Origin: Juglans regia
Taxonomy: Eukaryota > Streptophyta > Magnoliopsida > Fagales > Juglandaceae
Direction of reading: 5' to 3'
DNA: 64,000 bases
Assembly: GCF_001411555.2 (NCBI RefSeq)
Contig: NC_049911.1
Location: 5,650,209 to 5,714,208, forward strand
In this document: piece after piece, positions 45,327 to 58,094 of the stretch
Layout: each line of letters opens with the position of its first letter
Numbering within the stretch: the stretch's first letter is position 1
Translations under genes and position numbers: made by a program
Notes under the pieces: model-generated
Database searches by the model: none
What the model was told of the DNA's origin: nothing
The model's input: the letters and a program-made list of their open reading frames with translations, nothing else

Positions 45327-45830
45327 GATTTCTTGCTAATTAATCAGCTTGTTTTTGTGTTGGTAGCAGCTAGGGACAAAATACTCACTCTAATTTTCTC
45401 CACCTTAATTCTACTGATATAGATAGATGAATGCGACCTTTAAAAAGGGAAAATATCTTACACAGGTCTAACTAGACCGCGTGAAATACAGGACTCTGGA
45501 CTGTTCATTGGCTCAACTTTAAAGTTAGAACTTAGAAACTCTAATCATTTCCACGTTGATTTGGAGTGATTCCACCACATACGCAAAGACTTTTAAAAGT
45601 GGAAGATGACCTGAGTTGCTAGACCGCGTGAAAGACTTTCTATTTCTACATTGACTTGGACTAATATTTACACCCACATCTTACTCCGTAGAAAATACCT
45701 TAATATCCATATTAATTTCATATGAGCTGTCGGTTTCGGTTAAGAATATTCGGAAATTCAGGTTCACTTTCTGTCAAATTAGCTTATAAAGCCCCGGGTC
45801 TTGATAATTCCAGTGGTTTTGGGGGCCCTA
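45327..45830. promoter_or_regulatory. RLP upstream region ending in an orphan LecRK promoter copy
   Basis: From 45540 to 45825 it is collinear with the LecRK upstream regions at 25380 and 62630: TTTCCACRTTGATTTGGA, TTACACCCACATCTTACTCCG, ATTCGGAAATTCAGGTTCA, CTGTCAAATTAGCTTATA and CTTGATAATTCCA. The match stops dead at 45825, where other sequence (a LINE scrap) begins. In the intact arrangement this DNA would lie between a divergent RLP and LecRK. The LecRK itself is gone here. Confidence 0.7.
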
Positions 45831-45879
45831 GGATCAAATAGCGGGAACAAATGTGGAAACTGGAAAGAAATGATAGACT

Positions 45880-46065
45880 GAATTAAGCTACTCTTATGGA
45901 AATTGCTCGGAATGTATTGCCAACTCGTTTTGTGCTAGCTAAAATGATCACTGAGTTAGAAGAGTTCCAAGCTTATTGCCACCTATGTAACTTAGGACAT
46001 GAAATGTTCAGACCTTATTTTTCATTCACTCTTGCGCGGATTATTTGCAGATAATCCCCTCAACG
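45880..46065 (+). pseudogene. LINE zf-RVT fragment
   Basis: The plus frame reads ATLMEIARNVLPTRFVLAKM, then CHLCNLGHEM and further, matching the zinc-binding segment of plant LINE ORF2 (compare WRACHNALPT...CPIC in the LINE at 4.1 kb). Nothing else of the element is visible. It abuts the broken LecRK promoter, so a LINE-related insertion or rearrangement may have removed that gene copy. Confidence 0.55.
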
Positions 46066-46106
46066 TCTCAATTTGTATGAGCCAACTTAGTATTCATCAG
46101 ACTCTT

Positions 46107-46324
46107 AGGCCTTATTTGTTTTCATAATTATTCTCATCTCATCTCGTCTAATCATTATAATTTTTTTAAATTCTCACACAAAATTAAATAAATAATTCAA
46201 CTTTTTCAAATCTGAAAATAAAAATAATATTAAAAAAATATATTCTAATAATATTTTATACAACTTTCAACTTTTATCTCAATTCATCTCATCTAATCTG
46301 ATCTGTGAAAACAAACAAGGCCAA
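46107..46324. mobile_element. MITE, about 215 bp
   Basis: Inverted ends: TAGGCCTTATTTGTTTTCAT on the left, TTGGCCTTGTTTGTTTTCAC read inward from the right. ATTCTCATCTCATCTCGTC and CAATTCATCTCATCTAATC lie inside the ends. It belongs to the same broad family as the element at 38096. A target duplication is not clear. Confidence 0.7.
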
Positions 46325-46865
46325 TTGCTCGTGTTAGATGGATTTTATTTGGTTCAACAGAAACCAATTATCCGTAGCTAGCTCCAAGAGGTGTATGGAC
46401 ACCTGTAGAACACTAGTATCCGACAGAGATATGCATGCCATGGAAATATTTTATTGCGGGGCCAAAGCTCAGACACAGAAGGTATATAGATGGGGGTTTT
46501 AGGGGCTGGGGAAACATGGAATCCCGACTTAGGAACCTAAAATCCCTGTCAAGAGAGGAATTGCGTAAAAGAAACGCTAATACAAGAACCAACTCGAATT
46601 GAAAGGTTCATAAAACTATAACTAGCATTAAGGATATATTTGCTTTGTTGAACATGAAATAACTATTTCATTATTTAGTTTGGTTTTAAGAAACGAAAAA
46701 ATTATTAATATTCCCTATTAAATAACCAAAAGGAAGAAGTCACTTCTTGCTATTAATATTCCCTCATTCCACGAATGGCATTGTTAAGGTCAGTTGAATA
46801 TGGGAAACATTGGTAGCACAGACCAGCAATTCTTCTGGCAATGTCTCAACCATTCTCGAAGTAAC
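46325..46865. other. Intergenic, nothing recognised
   Basis: There is no motif, repeat end or frame that I can support. Confidence 0.35.
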
Positions 46866-47070
46866 TTAGTAGAAATGTTTAATGGTGATTGGGACCAGTG
46901 AGATCATGTTAGGGGTCCCAGTCCTTGAAGACGCGGAACAACTTGCAGAAGTGCCATATGAGTTCCCAGATGCACCATCAACTGGGGCTTGATTCAGACA
47001 TTCTAAAACTAAAAGCCTCCGCTTTTGCAACTTTATTGAGAATGTTGTTGCGTCAAGAATCACAGGGACC
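46866..47070 (-). pseudogene. Orphan exon-like segment, unknown gene
   Basis: The minus strand, after an acceptor-like TTGTTGTCAG, reads [20 protein letters not shown], then [12 protein letters not shown], and ends in a Ser-rich stretch and ISLVPI. The style (conserved core then Ser/Gly-rich linker) looks like a real protein, not random sequence. A further exon-like piece lies upstream on the same strand at 48648-48782, and the two may belong to one gene. I cannot name the family. No start or stop context of a complete gene is visible. Confidence 0.4.
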
Positions 47071-47329
47071 TGACAACAAGTTTGAACCAACAAGGTAAGG
47101 GTAAATAACAATATCCAAAAGATAACTAGCAGATGGGAAATTATGCTGTATTTTTCTCAGGAAAATAATTTCTGATTGGGCTGGTTGTTTTATCAACCAT
47201 TACGAGAAAACAAAAAATGAAGGGCCAAAAACAAGAAAGTTCAAGAACATCAGCAACAATGATGGACAAATATCGTCTATTCAGTTCAAGAGATTTGATC
47301 AAGCATACCACAATAGAAATCAATGACGA

Positions 47330-48640
47330 GCTATATTTATATATATATATATTATATATATACTAGTTAAGATTTCATGTGAAATGCACGTATGCCCTGT
47401 TGAGGCTGGCGTAAACGGGTAGTATGTCAATCAAACTGATCTTGCTCGGTGATCCCGATCAACAATTATTTTCTTACGATGCTTGGAATTTTCGAGCAGT
47501 GTGTCCGTCGGACTAGATCAATAGTTATTTTCGTGTGATGCTCAAATGTTGCTACAGTTTTTATATGGGAAAATATACTCTTCAAAATGTATATTAATTA
47601 GAAATAATTATTAAGACTGAGAATTATTGAGAAAAATAATAATTGTTAATATGATAATCAACTAAATAATGTGAAAGTGTTTGAGTTTTTTCAATTATAA
47701 AAAATAATTATTAAATTGGTAGTAGCAAAGATAGCAAACCAAAGATAGATATGTGAATCAAAACATGGTTTCTGGACAAGTTAAGTTAAGAGGGATATAT
47801 ACAACCATTGTAAAGTGTAGTGTTTGTTACCTACGGGCATGTATTTGTTTTACACATGATTAGGCTATTAAGAAGATAGTTATTTTGTTTTACAGGAATA
47901 GAATTTGTTTTGTTCATAAAATTGATCTTCCCAACTCATGTATAGTTTTCTTTTACTGCAAGGCTCATGCCTATGTCTACATTGTTTGTATATATGAAGA
48001 TCATCGTGAAAGTTGAATGTTTTGAACTAAATTAATAAAAATGTAAAATAGAAAGGAACAAGAATACAACGACTGTTTGACATTCTTTAGTACGCTAACC
48101 CTAACGATTTGACCACATTTTTGTAGATCATGTTAATGGAGAGAAAAATTATTGGATGGTCTTACTTCTAAAAACTCATACCATATGGTGTTATTCCTAA
48201 AAACAATCGCAAATGAACCTAATCCAAAGCGCGTCATAGCACAAAGGGATGACCAAATTTATCTAAATTTTGCTCAAAAGAAATCTCAGGGTTAAAAATG
48301 TAATTTACAAGACACAATAAAATTTAATTACATAAAAAAAGATAGTAAGAAAAAGATGAAAAAAAAAAAACACAAGCACTAATCATCTAAATGAAAACCT
48401 TGGTAATTTTGCCTGTCAAGTAAAAAATATTTTAGAACTGACAAAAATGTAGCCTATCAAACACAAACCTCAAGGACAAAGAGGTACTTTTAGCCATCAA
48501 ACACATTAGAATCTCAAGGACCATGATTTCTAGGGTATAACAAAACAAGTTTATCAAGTTTAGCAATACAACAGAGACTTCAAGCAAATGAAATATAAGA
48601 GAATTTTAAAGTAGAGCTTACCAGCAAAATATAACTATAC
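47330..48640. other. Intergenic with TA run and CACGT motif block
   Basis: A TA run (47335-47358) is followed by TACTAGTTAAGATTTCATG and GCACGTATGCCCTG, a relative of the block at 17541. The rest is AT-rich with no supported gene. Confidence 0.35.
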
Positions 48641-48647
48641 TTACCAC

Positions 48648-48782
48648 ATTGGAATGTTCGCATTGTGGAGCACAAAATGACTGAATGGCCATACGACCAG
48701 CGGAGGCGATGCTGCCATCATTTCTTGGATGCCATGCAAAGGTAGAAATTCCATGTGGGAATTGAGGTTGAGGATTAAAAGG
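48648..48782 (-). pseudogene. Orphan exon-like segment, possibly beta-propeller type
   Basis: The minus strand reads PFNPQPQFPHGISTFAWHPR, then NDGSIASAGRMAIQSF and CAPQCEHSNV, ending at a donor-like GTAAGTATAG near 48645. FAWHP-x-NDGSIASAG resembles a WD40-type blade, but the usual Trp-Asp end is absent. It may be an exon of the same gene as 46866-47070, 1.6 kb downstream on this strand. It is either a gene fragment or part of a gene too degraded for me to assemble. Confidence 0.4.
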
Positions 48783-49629
48783 CAATGCAAATTAGTTGGA
48801 GGCACTCAAGTGGTGGGTTTTAAAAAACTATTTTTATTTCAAGCCATGGGTTTTTGTCAAAGAAACTAAATTTAAGACCCATTAAAAACAAAAAAATGTG
48901 GGAGCTTTAATGTATTCGTTAAATAGCTCAAAGACAGATGAACATAACCTGACAACCAAAATACATAAAAGAAAACATAAGTTTTATTTGGCAGCAAGGT
49001 AAAATGATTTTTGAAGTCATAGGAGCTATAAACATGGTCGGGAGAGCAAATGTTCGTATGCAACCTATTATATAACATCAAGAATGCCACTATATATCTA
49101 TCACAGGATACAAGAGGTTTATACCACTTAACAAGATATTAGCTCAGAATCCACAATGAAATTGTGCCAATGGAGTCAAATGCCACAATCATTTCAGTAT
49201 CAGCATTCTGAAACAATTACCACTCTTTAATTTAGAACGCACAAGAACAATTTTCATATAGAAGTCCTGTCTAGCTAGCTATAGAAACTTATGCTGGTAA
49301 AATTTTTATTAACAAACTTCGTTTCAAGGTACTCAACCCCACCCCAAAAATTGAAGTCCTCCTGTCTAGATAAATAGACATGTCAGATGCCAAAATTTCC
49401 ATCACTAGACTTTGCTTCAGGGTGTTTGGTCGGGCTACCATTATCAATTGGGACAGAGAGAGAGAGGGTTGGGAGTTTTGCCCAAGAAGAGGAGAACAAA
49501 TTCTAATCAAAATTAGCACAAGAAGCCAAACTAGTGTGATGTATCTGGAAAGCCAACTTCAAAAGTAGAATTCTGATGATCAGAGCATATGGTAGTACCT
49601 TGGAAATTGAGTGAAAAATGTAGCACAAC

Positions 49630-50790
49630 TGTAACACTCCATCCCCGAGGGTCCGAAAAGTTAACTCATATGACCTAAAATCATCTCCAATAATACTTTA
49701 AAATAAACCAGAATCTCCATAACATATTAACCTATTTGTTCAACACACATATTCATGTTCCTACATAAGGGTACATCAATGGTGCCTCATTAATACACAT
49801 AAAATTTCCCACAACGACTAGGAATATCCCTTACTCAAAATACCAAAGCCGCATAAAATATCAACACTACCAAAAGACTCTCCAACTGTTATTGTACCCT
49901 AAGGCACTTAGTCTTCTATGGTCAACAAACTTGCAAGCACTCCCTATTTCTGATTTCCAACTATTGCCTCATAATTATTTGAAATATATTATGGAGATAG
50001 GGGTGAGTTATCAACAACTCAGTAAGCAGAGAACATATACTAGTATGCAAACATGAGCATTTAGAGATTTCATAATGCAGAACAAAATACTTTTTATTTT
50101 CAGAATGCAGAGTCAGAACATGTTATCAAAAATATCAGAGCGAATGTTCACAATATTTTTATTAAAATTTTCCTTGGCATAGCATAACTGAAACATTATA
50201 TCAGAACATAATTCCATGTTTAACCCCCGTGGTAAAGTTGTGCAAACCTTGGCAGCCAACCGAGCAGAAATAGAATGTGAATCTTCCCCTTATCATTCTC
50301 AGAGCCTCAAGTGTGCACATAGGAAAGATCACGCAGAAAACCACTTTGTTTCCAAAGTGGGTGCACCAGAAACAGAAAAGTTGGTACCAACCCAAACAGA
50401 GGCCACAATTTTACACCTGTGTTACGGTCAGAACAGAAACAGAATATCATGCCAGAGGTTTCAGAAACCACATCTTATCATATCAGAGTACAAAACATTT
50501 TCAGAACAGAACTGAATTAGATCACAAAAATATAATTTATATACAAAATTTCATATTCGCTCTCTTTTGCACAGTCGGAGACAAAATCTTAAAATAAGCT
50601 CATGTCTACACCACTCATGACAGAAAATATTTCCTTCTTATACAGAATTTTATGAGTAATACAGAATAAATAACTGAGGTCGTTTCCAAAATTTCTTTTC
50701 ATAACAAAACATGCATATTTTCCAAGATCAACCTCAGATCATTTTATTTTATACAAAGTGTAGCATAAGAACCCCGCTTACCTGACTCTT
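49630..50790. repeat. LTR-like repeat, copy A
   Basis: It starts TGTAACACTCCATCCCCGAG. In order it shares with copy B GTGAGTTATCAACAACTCAG (50003), CATGTTTAACCCCCGTGGTA (50215), the inverted repeat CCACTTTGTTTCCAAAGTGG (50341) and CCCGCTTACCTGACTCTT (about 50774). The TGTAACAC start is typical of Gypsy LTRs. Short frames in it are not genes. Confidence 0.55.
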
Positions 50791-51538
50791 TAGTCTTTCA
50801 AAAATTCTTCAACAAAGCCGAACAAATAATAATCGTCACCTATAAAAAAATCACGTAATTTCTATAAATTTTCAATTAATTACGTATTTCGATATTCAAA
50901 CATAAATTGCTAAAGAACCCTATTTTAAATCATCAAACCTAAAGTTCTCATAATTCCTAAAATACCATCATTTTCTAAAACCATCAATATCCACTTAATC
51001 GAATTCGTACCGAATAAGAGATTTAATCGAACAAGTGTTAAGACAATTATAAAACTCAATAAAAAGTAATATTTAAAATATCTAAAGTACCGACAACATA
51101 TTATAAATTAATAGAATACTTAGACTACTCTAAAAATCTTATAAAATACGTCATGAAAAACTCATTTCTTAAAAATAGGTTTACTTTCTTTAGTTAACAA
51201 TATTATTAAAATATTATCTACACAAAATAATATTTTATGAGACTTAAAAATAAAACCCACTTAAAGTACATAACCCAAAAAAGACCTAGCATCCGAAACA
51301 TATATTTGGAATTTACGCTAAGGTGAATTGGTAATAGTACTCATCTATTAAGTTAACACTTATATATATCTATATAATATATATATTATGTACGTACATC
51401 ACTTATAAGAATAAAACTAGATGCACACACAATACACGGGGATAACACCCAGTAAGCTGAGGCAAGGGCTTACCCAAGGGAAACCGAGGCACGCGTGGAG
51501 GGGTAAGGGACGACAGGGCTGGCTGGAGGAGCTGTGGG

Positions 51539-53880
51539 TGTAACGCCCCAAACCCGGGTGGCTTGGAGAATTACTACACGTCACTTAAAAACATGTCTCC
51601 CAACACATCTAAAAATCTCCAAAAAGACTTCATAAGCAAAATCAATCTCATATCTTCTATATAAACACATTACAAACTCCACATAATCATTACTGCAATA
51701 ATAATAAATCAAGGGGTCCACAATCTTCTGGTAGTGATAACATACCAAACTAATAAAACCATAAGTCCTACTAAACCAAAACATAATTAAATCTTAACGT
51801 AATAAACTGATACATCTTAAGTCTCAATAAATCTAAATGTCAAAAGGAACTTCAAACTATTCTTCTAACAATGGTACCCTTAGGTACTCGACCTTCTATC
51901 CATATCTACTTAAACTCCAATTTCTATTCCTGACCCCCAGCTGGGTCATCAATATCATCTGAAAAATAATGAAGATAAGGGGTGAGTTATCAACAACTCA
52001 GTAAGCAGAAAACCTATACTAGTGTGCAAACATGAGCCATTTTTAGAAAGTTTGGTATGCAAAAGCAAAACATTTTATTTTCATATGCATATCTCAATAC
52101 GTATTATCAAAAAAATAAGAGTGACATTTCAATCTTTTCATATTCAAGAACACTTTGGCATAACATAACCGAATATCTTCATCTTATCATATCATATCAT
52201 ATCATATTATATCATATACCATGTTTAACCCCCGTGGTAGGGTTGTGCTATCCCGGGTGGCCAAACCAGGCAGTATCATATTGTGAAACTTCCCCTTTTC
52301 AATCTCGGAGCCCCGAGTGTGCACATAGGAAAGAACACATAAAAGACCACTTTGTTTCCAAAGTGGGTGCACTCATATCATATCATCTTGGTACCAACCA
52401 TATCACATGAACCAGTATCATCATATCATAACCATATTCAGAATCAGAATCAAAACAGATAAGTATGTCAAAGGTTTTTCATATCCATATCATATCAAAC
52501 CACGTGCTGAACACCTTCATACAATTTCTATTTGATCAAAAATAGATCCAAATCATTTTCATATCATATATACAAAAATTTACAGATATTATATTCATTC
52601 TTTTGCACATTTTAGAAACATGTTAAATATTGCTCATGTCTACACTATTTATGTCAAAAGCACTTATCTTCTCTTTCAAACATATCCCATGGGTGAATGC
52701 AAAACATCTACTGAGGTTAAAAACAACATGCACATTTTTACAAACCAACCTCAGTTTATTTCTTTTTATGCAAATCTAGCATAGAAACCCCGCTTACCTG
52801 ACTCTTGTAGTGTAATCTCTATGTTTTGGGCTTGTAATAAAGTCGTGTCACAATAACCTATAATAGAGAAATTTACTCACACGTTAATACCTACACTCAT
52901 AATTAACATAGTTAAGAACATTCCATCTTCGTAAGAGTAAGATAGACTAAGATTAAACTATTAAATAGTCCACAAAACAAAAAACCCCTGCAAACAGCAA
53001 TACCCAAAAAGCCCCAATGTGTAACAGTCACTTGACCCATTCACAGACTCCATTATCGCACCAATCATAACCAATCCCCAACACCACATCAGCCACTCTC
53101 TACATCTTTCCTGCATCATGAACGATAACAAGATACCCAACCAGCCACAACAATTCCCAACCACTCAACACAGCCAACCGAGTTTCATATACCTCAGCAA
53201 TTCATCCATGAATATCATAACAGTGGAAATATCACATCAATTTCCAAAGCTAGCGTTCGTGATTACCTTGTAGCACTTCGAAACGAGATCGTGCTACTCC
53301 ATTTTCCACTGAACCCGATAGTAGTACACTCCGAGGTGATAAATTCTAGATTTTTAGAAGAAAATATGGGAATGAGTGAGGAACTCAAAAACACATGAGA
53401 ATAGAGAATTTAAAACAGAAGTTTAAAGATAGTTTTACCTCAAAACAAAAGTGAGGGGAAACTGAAAATTTCCATCTTTGATGGGATCTTGTAGGTCGCC
53501 CTCAACTCCTCAAATTCATCGGAGGTAACAACCGACCAACATAAAAACCCAGCAAAGTCATCTAAAAGAGCTCTGCCACAACCGATGGCAGCATGAACAA
53601 CGCCAGAAGGTCTCACTCGCCCTACTGAACGCGAAGATTTCTTCGGAGCTACAAAGGACAGGAAGAGATGATAAGGAATTTTGAAAGAAAAGTAAGAAAT
53701 AGAAATTGCAGAATGACATGATAAAGACAGAATGAATACAATGGGCTTCTCAACATGAAAGGGAATCCTTATATAGGCAGGGTCGACAATCACCATCCCG
53801 AGGCGTCATAACTCCGCGTATCTCCACGTGTCCCTCTCAAGTACCTAGATCCCTTGAGTAGCACAACCTCTATAAAGCAT
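51539..53880. repeat. LTR-like repeat, copy B
   Basis: It starts TGTAACGCCCCAAACCCGGG, and repeats the landmarks of copy A about 2.0 kb further on (51980, 52220, 52350, 52789). It contains an ATATC microsatellite at about 52185-52215. Beyond 52810 it may continue to about 53880, but copy A offers no guide there. A minus-strand frame at 53440-53796 has no recognisable domain. Confidence 0.5.
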
Positions 53881-54416
53881 ATATGTTGACACAATGTGTG
53901 AAATTAATGGCTATGAAACACATAAATCGAAAAGGTGTCAATACCATTCAATGCCAAAGCAAAACTGACGTCGTATTGCCACATATGTGAAATGCGAAGG
54001 GTCAAGGTGGGCCGAGAATTTGACGGGATAAGGGTTCAAAAGGAATGAAAGGAATTCCTCCCGGACCCATCCAGTAAGAATTAATGGGGTAACTGTAAAG
54101 AGATTCCCCAAAGATAGGCCCATCGGGTTTCAGCCCAAAACTCAGCCCAAAGCTTCCCTATCCGTGCAAGGAACAGAACGCTTGCCAAGGAGGGACGCTG
54201 AATAGTCGACAAGACGGATCAGCCTAACATTCTATGGCCGCCCTTGAAAACTAGGGATCTACACAAAATGCACAGGAAATTCGAAAGACCTTCGATTCAT
54301 CAACATCAAGTCATCTAAGGCTCGTATAAACCGGATCAGGGGACAATGAACCATACTCCATTAATGACGCTGCAGTTAAGTCACATGCCACATTTATACA
54401 ACCAATGTAGAGCCAT
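53881..54416. other. Intergenic, nothing recognised
   Basis: Moderate-GC sequence with no motif that I can name. It ends at the hAT insertion site. Confidence 0.3.
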
Positions 54417-56462
54417 GCTGCATTTAGGGCTGAGCACCAACAGTTTCAGAGTCGGAGGGCCCAACCTCCGACTCCGACTCCGACTCCGACTTTGTCAGAG
54501 GTCAAATCCGACCTCCGACTCCGACATGTAGAGAATCCGCTCCGCCTCCGACTCCGACTTTTCGGAGCGAAGTCCGATTTTTTGATTTTTTTTTCAATTT
54601 TTTTTTAACTTCATATTTGACCCACTTTTAAAAAAAAAAATTGTGGGCTTTCAAATTTCAATTTTCTCAAAATTACAATCCAAATTTATTAAACTTTTGA
54701 TTATAATAAAAAATACAACTAAATAAAACAAGTAACATACTAACATACATTCAAAAATTAAAAATAAAAAGAAAGTCTTATTTTTACATGTACTCCCATC
54801 ATCCATGATTCCATATCTACATCCAACTAATCACTACAATAAACAAAGGCACCGTATACGAAATGAAGATTAAAAAAAAGGCACTGTATAGTTACTATAG
54901 TATACTATTGTAATTACTATGAACCTATTTTTAATTATATTATATATATGATATATATTATTATATATGAATATTAAAAAAAAGGCACTGTATATGAAAT
55001 GAAGATTCAAAAAATAGTATTACTATTTTATATATAATATAGTATTAATATATTATACTATTAGTCTATTACTATATCTTATAGTATAATTACTAATACT
55101 ATAGTATCATACTATTAGTATGTTAGTGATTTAATATTATATATATATTAAATCTCTAATCTCTTATACTTGATATATATATTAATATATATAAATATTA
55201 GTAATACACTAATAGTATTAGTATTAGTATTAGTTATACTAATAGTTATATTAGTATTAGTTATTATTAATACTATATATTATACTAATAGTGATATTAA
55301 TACTATATATAGTTATAATGATTAGTATAACTACATTAGTATTAGTTATAGTGATTTAGCATAACTATATTAGTATAAGTTATAGTGATTTAGTATAGGT
55401 ATAATACTATAAGTTATAACTATAGTCTATAATAGTATTAGTATAAATATTAGTATTAGTTATAGTGATTTAGTATAGGTATAATACTATAAGTTATAAT
55501 TATAGTCTATATGAGTATTAGTATTTGCTATAGTGATTTTAATTTAGTATAACTATATAATACTATTAGTATAAATCACTATACTAACTATATCACTGAT
55601 AGTATTAGTATATTAATACTAGTATATCACTATAGTTAATAGTATCATATAGTAATATAGTATTAGTAATTAATACTATAGTGGTTTATATAGTAATTTA
55701 TATATAGACTTAAAGTGGAGTACTAATAGTATTAGTATTAGAACATAAATCTAATTAATATACTAATGTATATTAGTATTACTAATATATTTATCAAAAG
55801 GAATATGTTGAGAATTTATTAAGTCAAAAAATATAATTAATACATGATATTATTATATAACATTTATATGAATAATACTTTAGTTATTATACATTAGTAT
55901 TATATGTTATTCTAAATTTATAGATTAGTGTTAATCCATTAGTATTACATGTTGATGTTATTATGCATCTTAGTGTTTATAGTATATTATATATACATTA
56001 GTATTAGATGTTATTATATGTATACATTAGTAATTTAGTGTTACAACTTACATGTAACATGGTAATAATATTGTAAATTTGTAATAATATGATATTTAAA
56101 TATAGTCATATACTAAACTATTATTATTTATTAGTCAATTTAGTCTATATATTATAGTATAAATATATTATTTAACTAGTATATTATTGAGTTTAACTAA
56201 CTATATAAAATATAGTTGTATAAACTTTAAATGATTAATATATAGAAAAACACATATTTTTATAAAATATGTATAAAATTGGAGGCGGATCGGAGCGGAG
56301 TTGGAGTCGGAGTCGGTTCTTCAATGACTCCGACTCCGACTCCTACTCCGATTTCCAATAGGGAAAAAACTCTGACTCCGACAAGTCGGAGTTGGAGCAA
56401 ACCCGGACCGGAGCCGGATTTGGAGTCGGATTGTCAGATTTTTGCTCAGCCCTAGCTGCATT
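54417..56462. mobile_element. Non-autonomous hAT element, 2030 bp, with CCGACT arrays
   Basis: The element spans 54425-56454 with a perfect 12-bp terminal inverted repeat (TAGGGCTGAGCA and TGCTCAGCCCTA) and the perfect 8-bp target duplication GCTGCATT (54417-54424 and 56455-56462). This is diagnostic of the hAT superfamily. Both subterminal zones (about 54450-54570 and 56281-56435) are arrays of the hexamer CCGACT, on opposite strands at the two ends. The 1.4-kb core (54900-56270) is nearly pure A and T, made of TTAGTATTA and TATAGTAAT units. No transposase is present, so it would need one in trans. Confidence 0.9.
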
Positions 56463-56579
56463 AAAGAAGGTCTAACAGCAGATACAAAAAAGAACGCACA
56501 TACTTTATGAAGAAACAAAAGACTATATGCACCCTCCCAAAAAAGGAATAAATAACAAGCTCCAGGTATCAAAAAACTC

Positions 56580-57287
56580 TCTCTGATTCCTAAACTCTCT
56601 TACTTATTTGCTACCATCCAAGAATATTTACTAACTTTGGCATCGGAGGTTACCCGGCCCCTAGGCCACCCTCTCAAAGCCACAGTCTTTTCTACATTGT
56701 GCTGGGCTCGTTTTCAAAGACCTGAGTTGTCGAAACTTGGCACAACGTGTGCAAAACACAACGTTAACCCAGTTCAGCCTCTACTTCCTTCTCAAATATA
56801 ATAACTTCTTGCCTAGGTTCAACTTCCTATTCAGATAACACTTCTTCGAGCAAAAAATTTAGGATTTTGGCATTTATAGCCCGGGTTCCACTTACCATCA
56901 CAATAGTAACATAACCTCTTTTATCTTCTAGCCTTCATCTGGTTTTGTTTGATTCTTAGGATAATTAATATTCCAGGATCAGGTGAGTAGGATATGGTTG
57001 GTCTGTGATATTTTTCTGTTGGTTCACATTCTCTTCTTAGATTTTAGTTAAGCTATAGGCTGCTCTCAAATTTGGAGGTTTAAATATTCTCAGACCGAGC
57101 CTTATAATCCTCCACAATCCTATTTTATCTCTGCCTAGTAAGAATTCCATTGGATCATCATTTGGTCCAAAACTAACTAGTAGTGCCGTGACAAATGTGT
57201 CCCAATCAGTCATGATTCCTCTAGATATTGGAACATACGACAGTTTTTCCCTCCATGTGAAAGCAAGCTAGCCGAATATGTGGTAGA
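56580..57287 (-). pseudogene. Gypsy gag relic, split by the CACTA insertion
   Basis: The minus strand reads TDWDTFVTALLVSFGPND, then DPMEFLLGRDK, a gag segment like those with ALLVRFGPTAYDDPMEAL in Gypsy elements (from memory). Further pieces follow to about 56600. The same relic seems to continue on the far side of the CACTA element (62511-62600). Stops and indels are present. Confidence 0.55.
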
Positions 57288-58094
57288 CACTACAAGAAAT
57301 CTAGCCTTTTCCAGCGGTCAAAATCGTCACAAATACCTTTAGAAATCGCTGCATTTGATCAATTGCGGCGATTTATAAATCGCTGCAGGTTCGCCACTAT
57401 CCTAAAGCCATTTTTGATCAATTGCAGCGATAGGAAAAAATCGTCACAAAGACTAGTATTTCCGGCGACTTTCGTCTGCCGGAAATGTTAAAAAAATGGA
57501 CAGAAATAGCCCTCTGGTTTACCTTTGAAATCGCTGAGAACTACTATTTCCGGCGATATTTATCGTCACAAAAACTTAATAAATCGCCGCAATAAATTAT
57601 TATTTTCCCCAGCGATTTGAAATAATCGCCGCTATGGAGTATTTTGCAGCATGTAATTTTCGCCGCAAAAAACTATTTGTGGCGATTTTATGTCGCCACA
57701 AAAATATTTATGCTATAAAAAACTATTTCCGGCGAGTAAAAATCGCCGGAAAATATGTTTCAGAAAATTAAAAAAAAAATGCACAAAACAGTATAGAGAA
57801 AATATTATACACATCCAAGTTTTGCAGGCTTCACAATTTTACCTTACACTATGGATTACCCTAATAGTCTTTTTACACAAAAGATCCAAAGATCTATAGT
57901 AACTATACTAAGACTATACTAAGCATATTAAGGTAATAATCATGAGAAGGAGAGACCAGTTCAAGGGACAAGCAGCAGAATAAATCAAATAAGCTCATGG
58001 ATATGTCATCCTAATATTTTAAATGACAATTCTCTCTCAAAAAATGTCATCCTAATATTGTAGACCTGTGTCTACAATCAAAAACTAGACTGAC

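Noticed and set aside
52185..52215. CRISPR-like or satellite array (ATATC repeats)
   Set aside because: A simple pentanucleotide microsatellite. CRISPR arrays are not expected in plant nuclear DNA.
53440..53796. 118-residue minus-strand frame
   Set aside because: It lies in LTR-like repeat DNA with no recognisable domain and no splice or start context.
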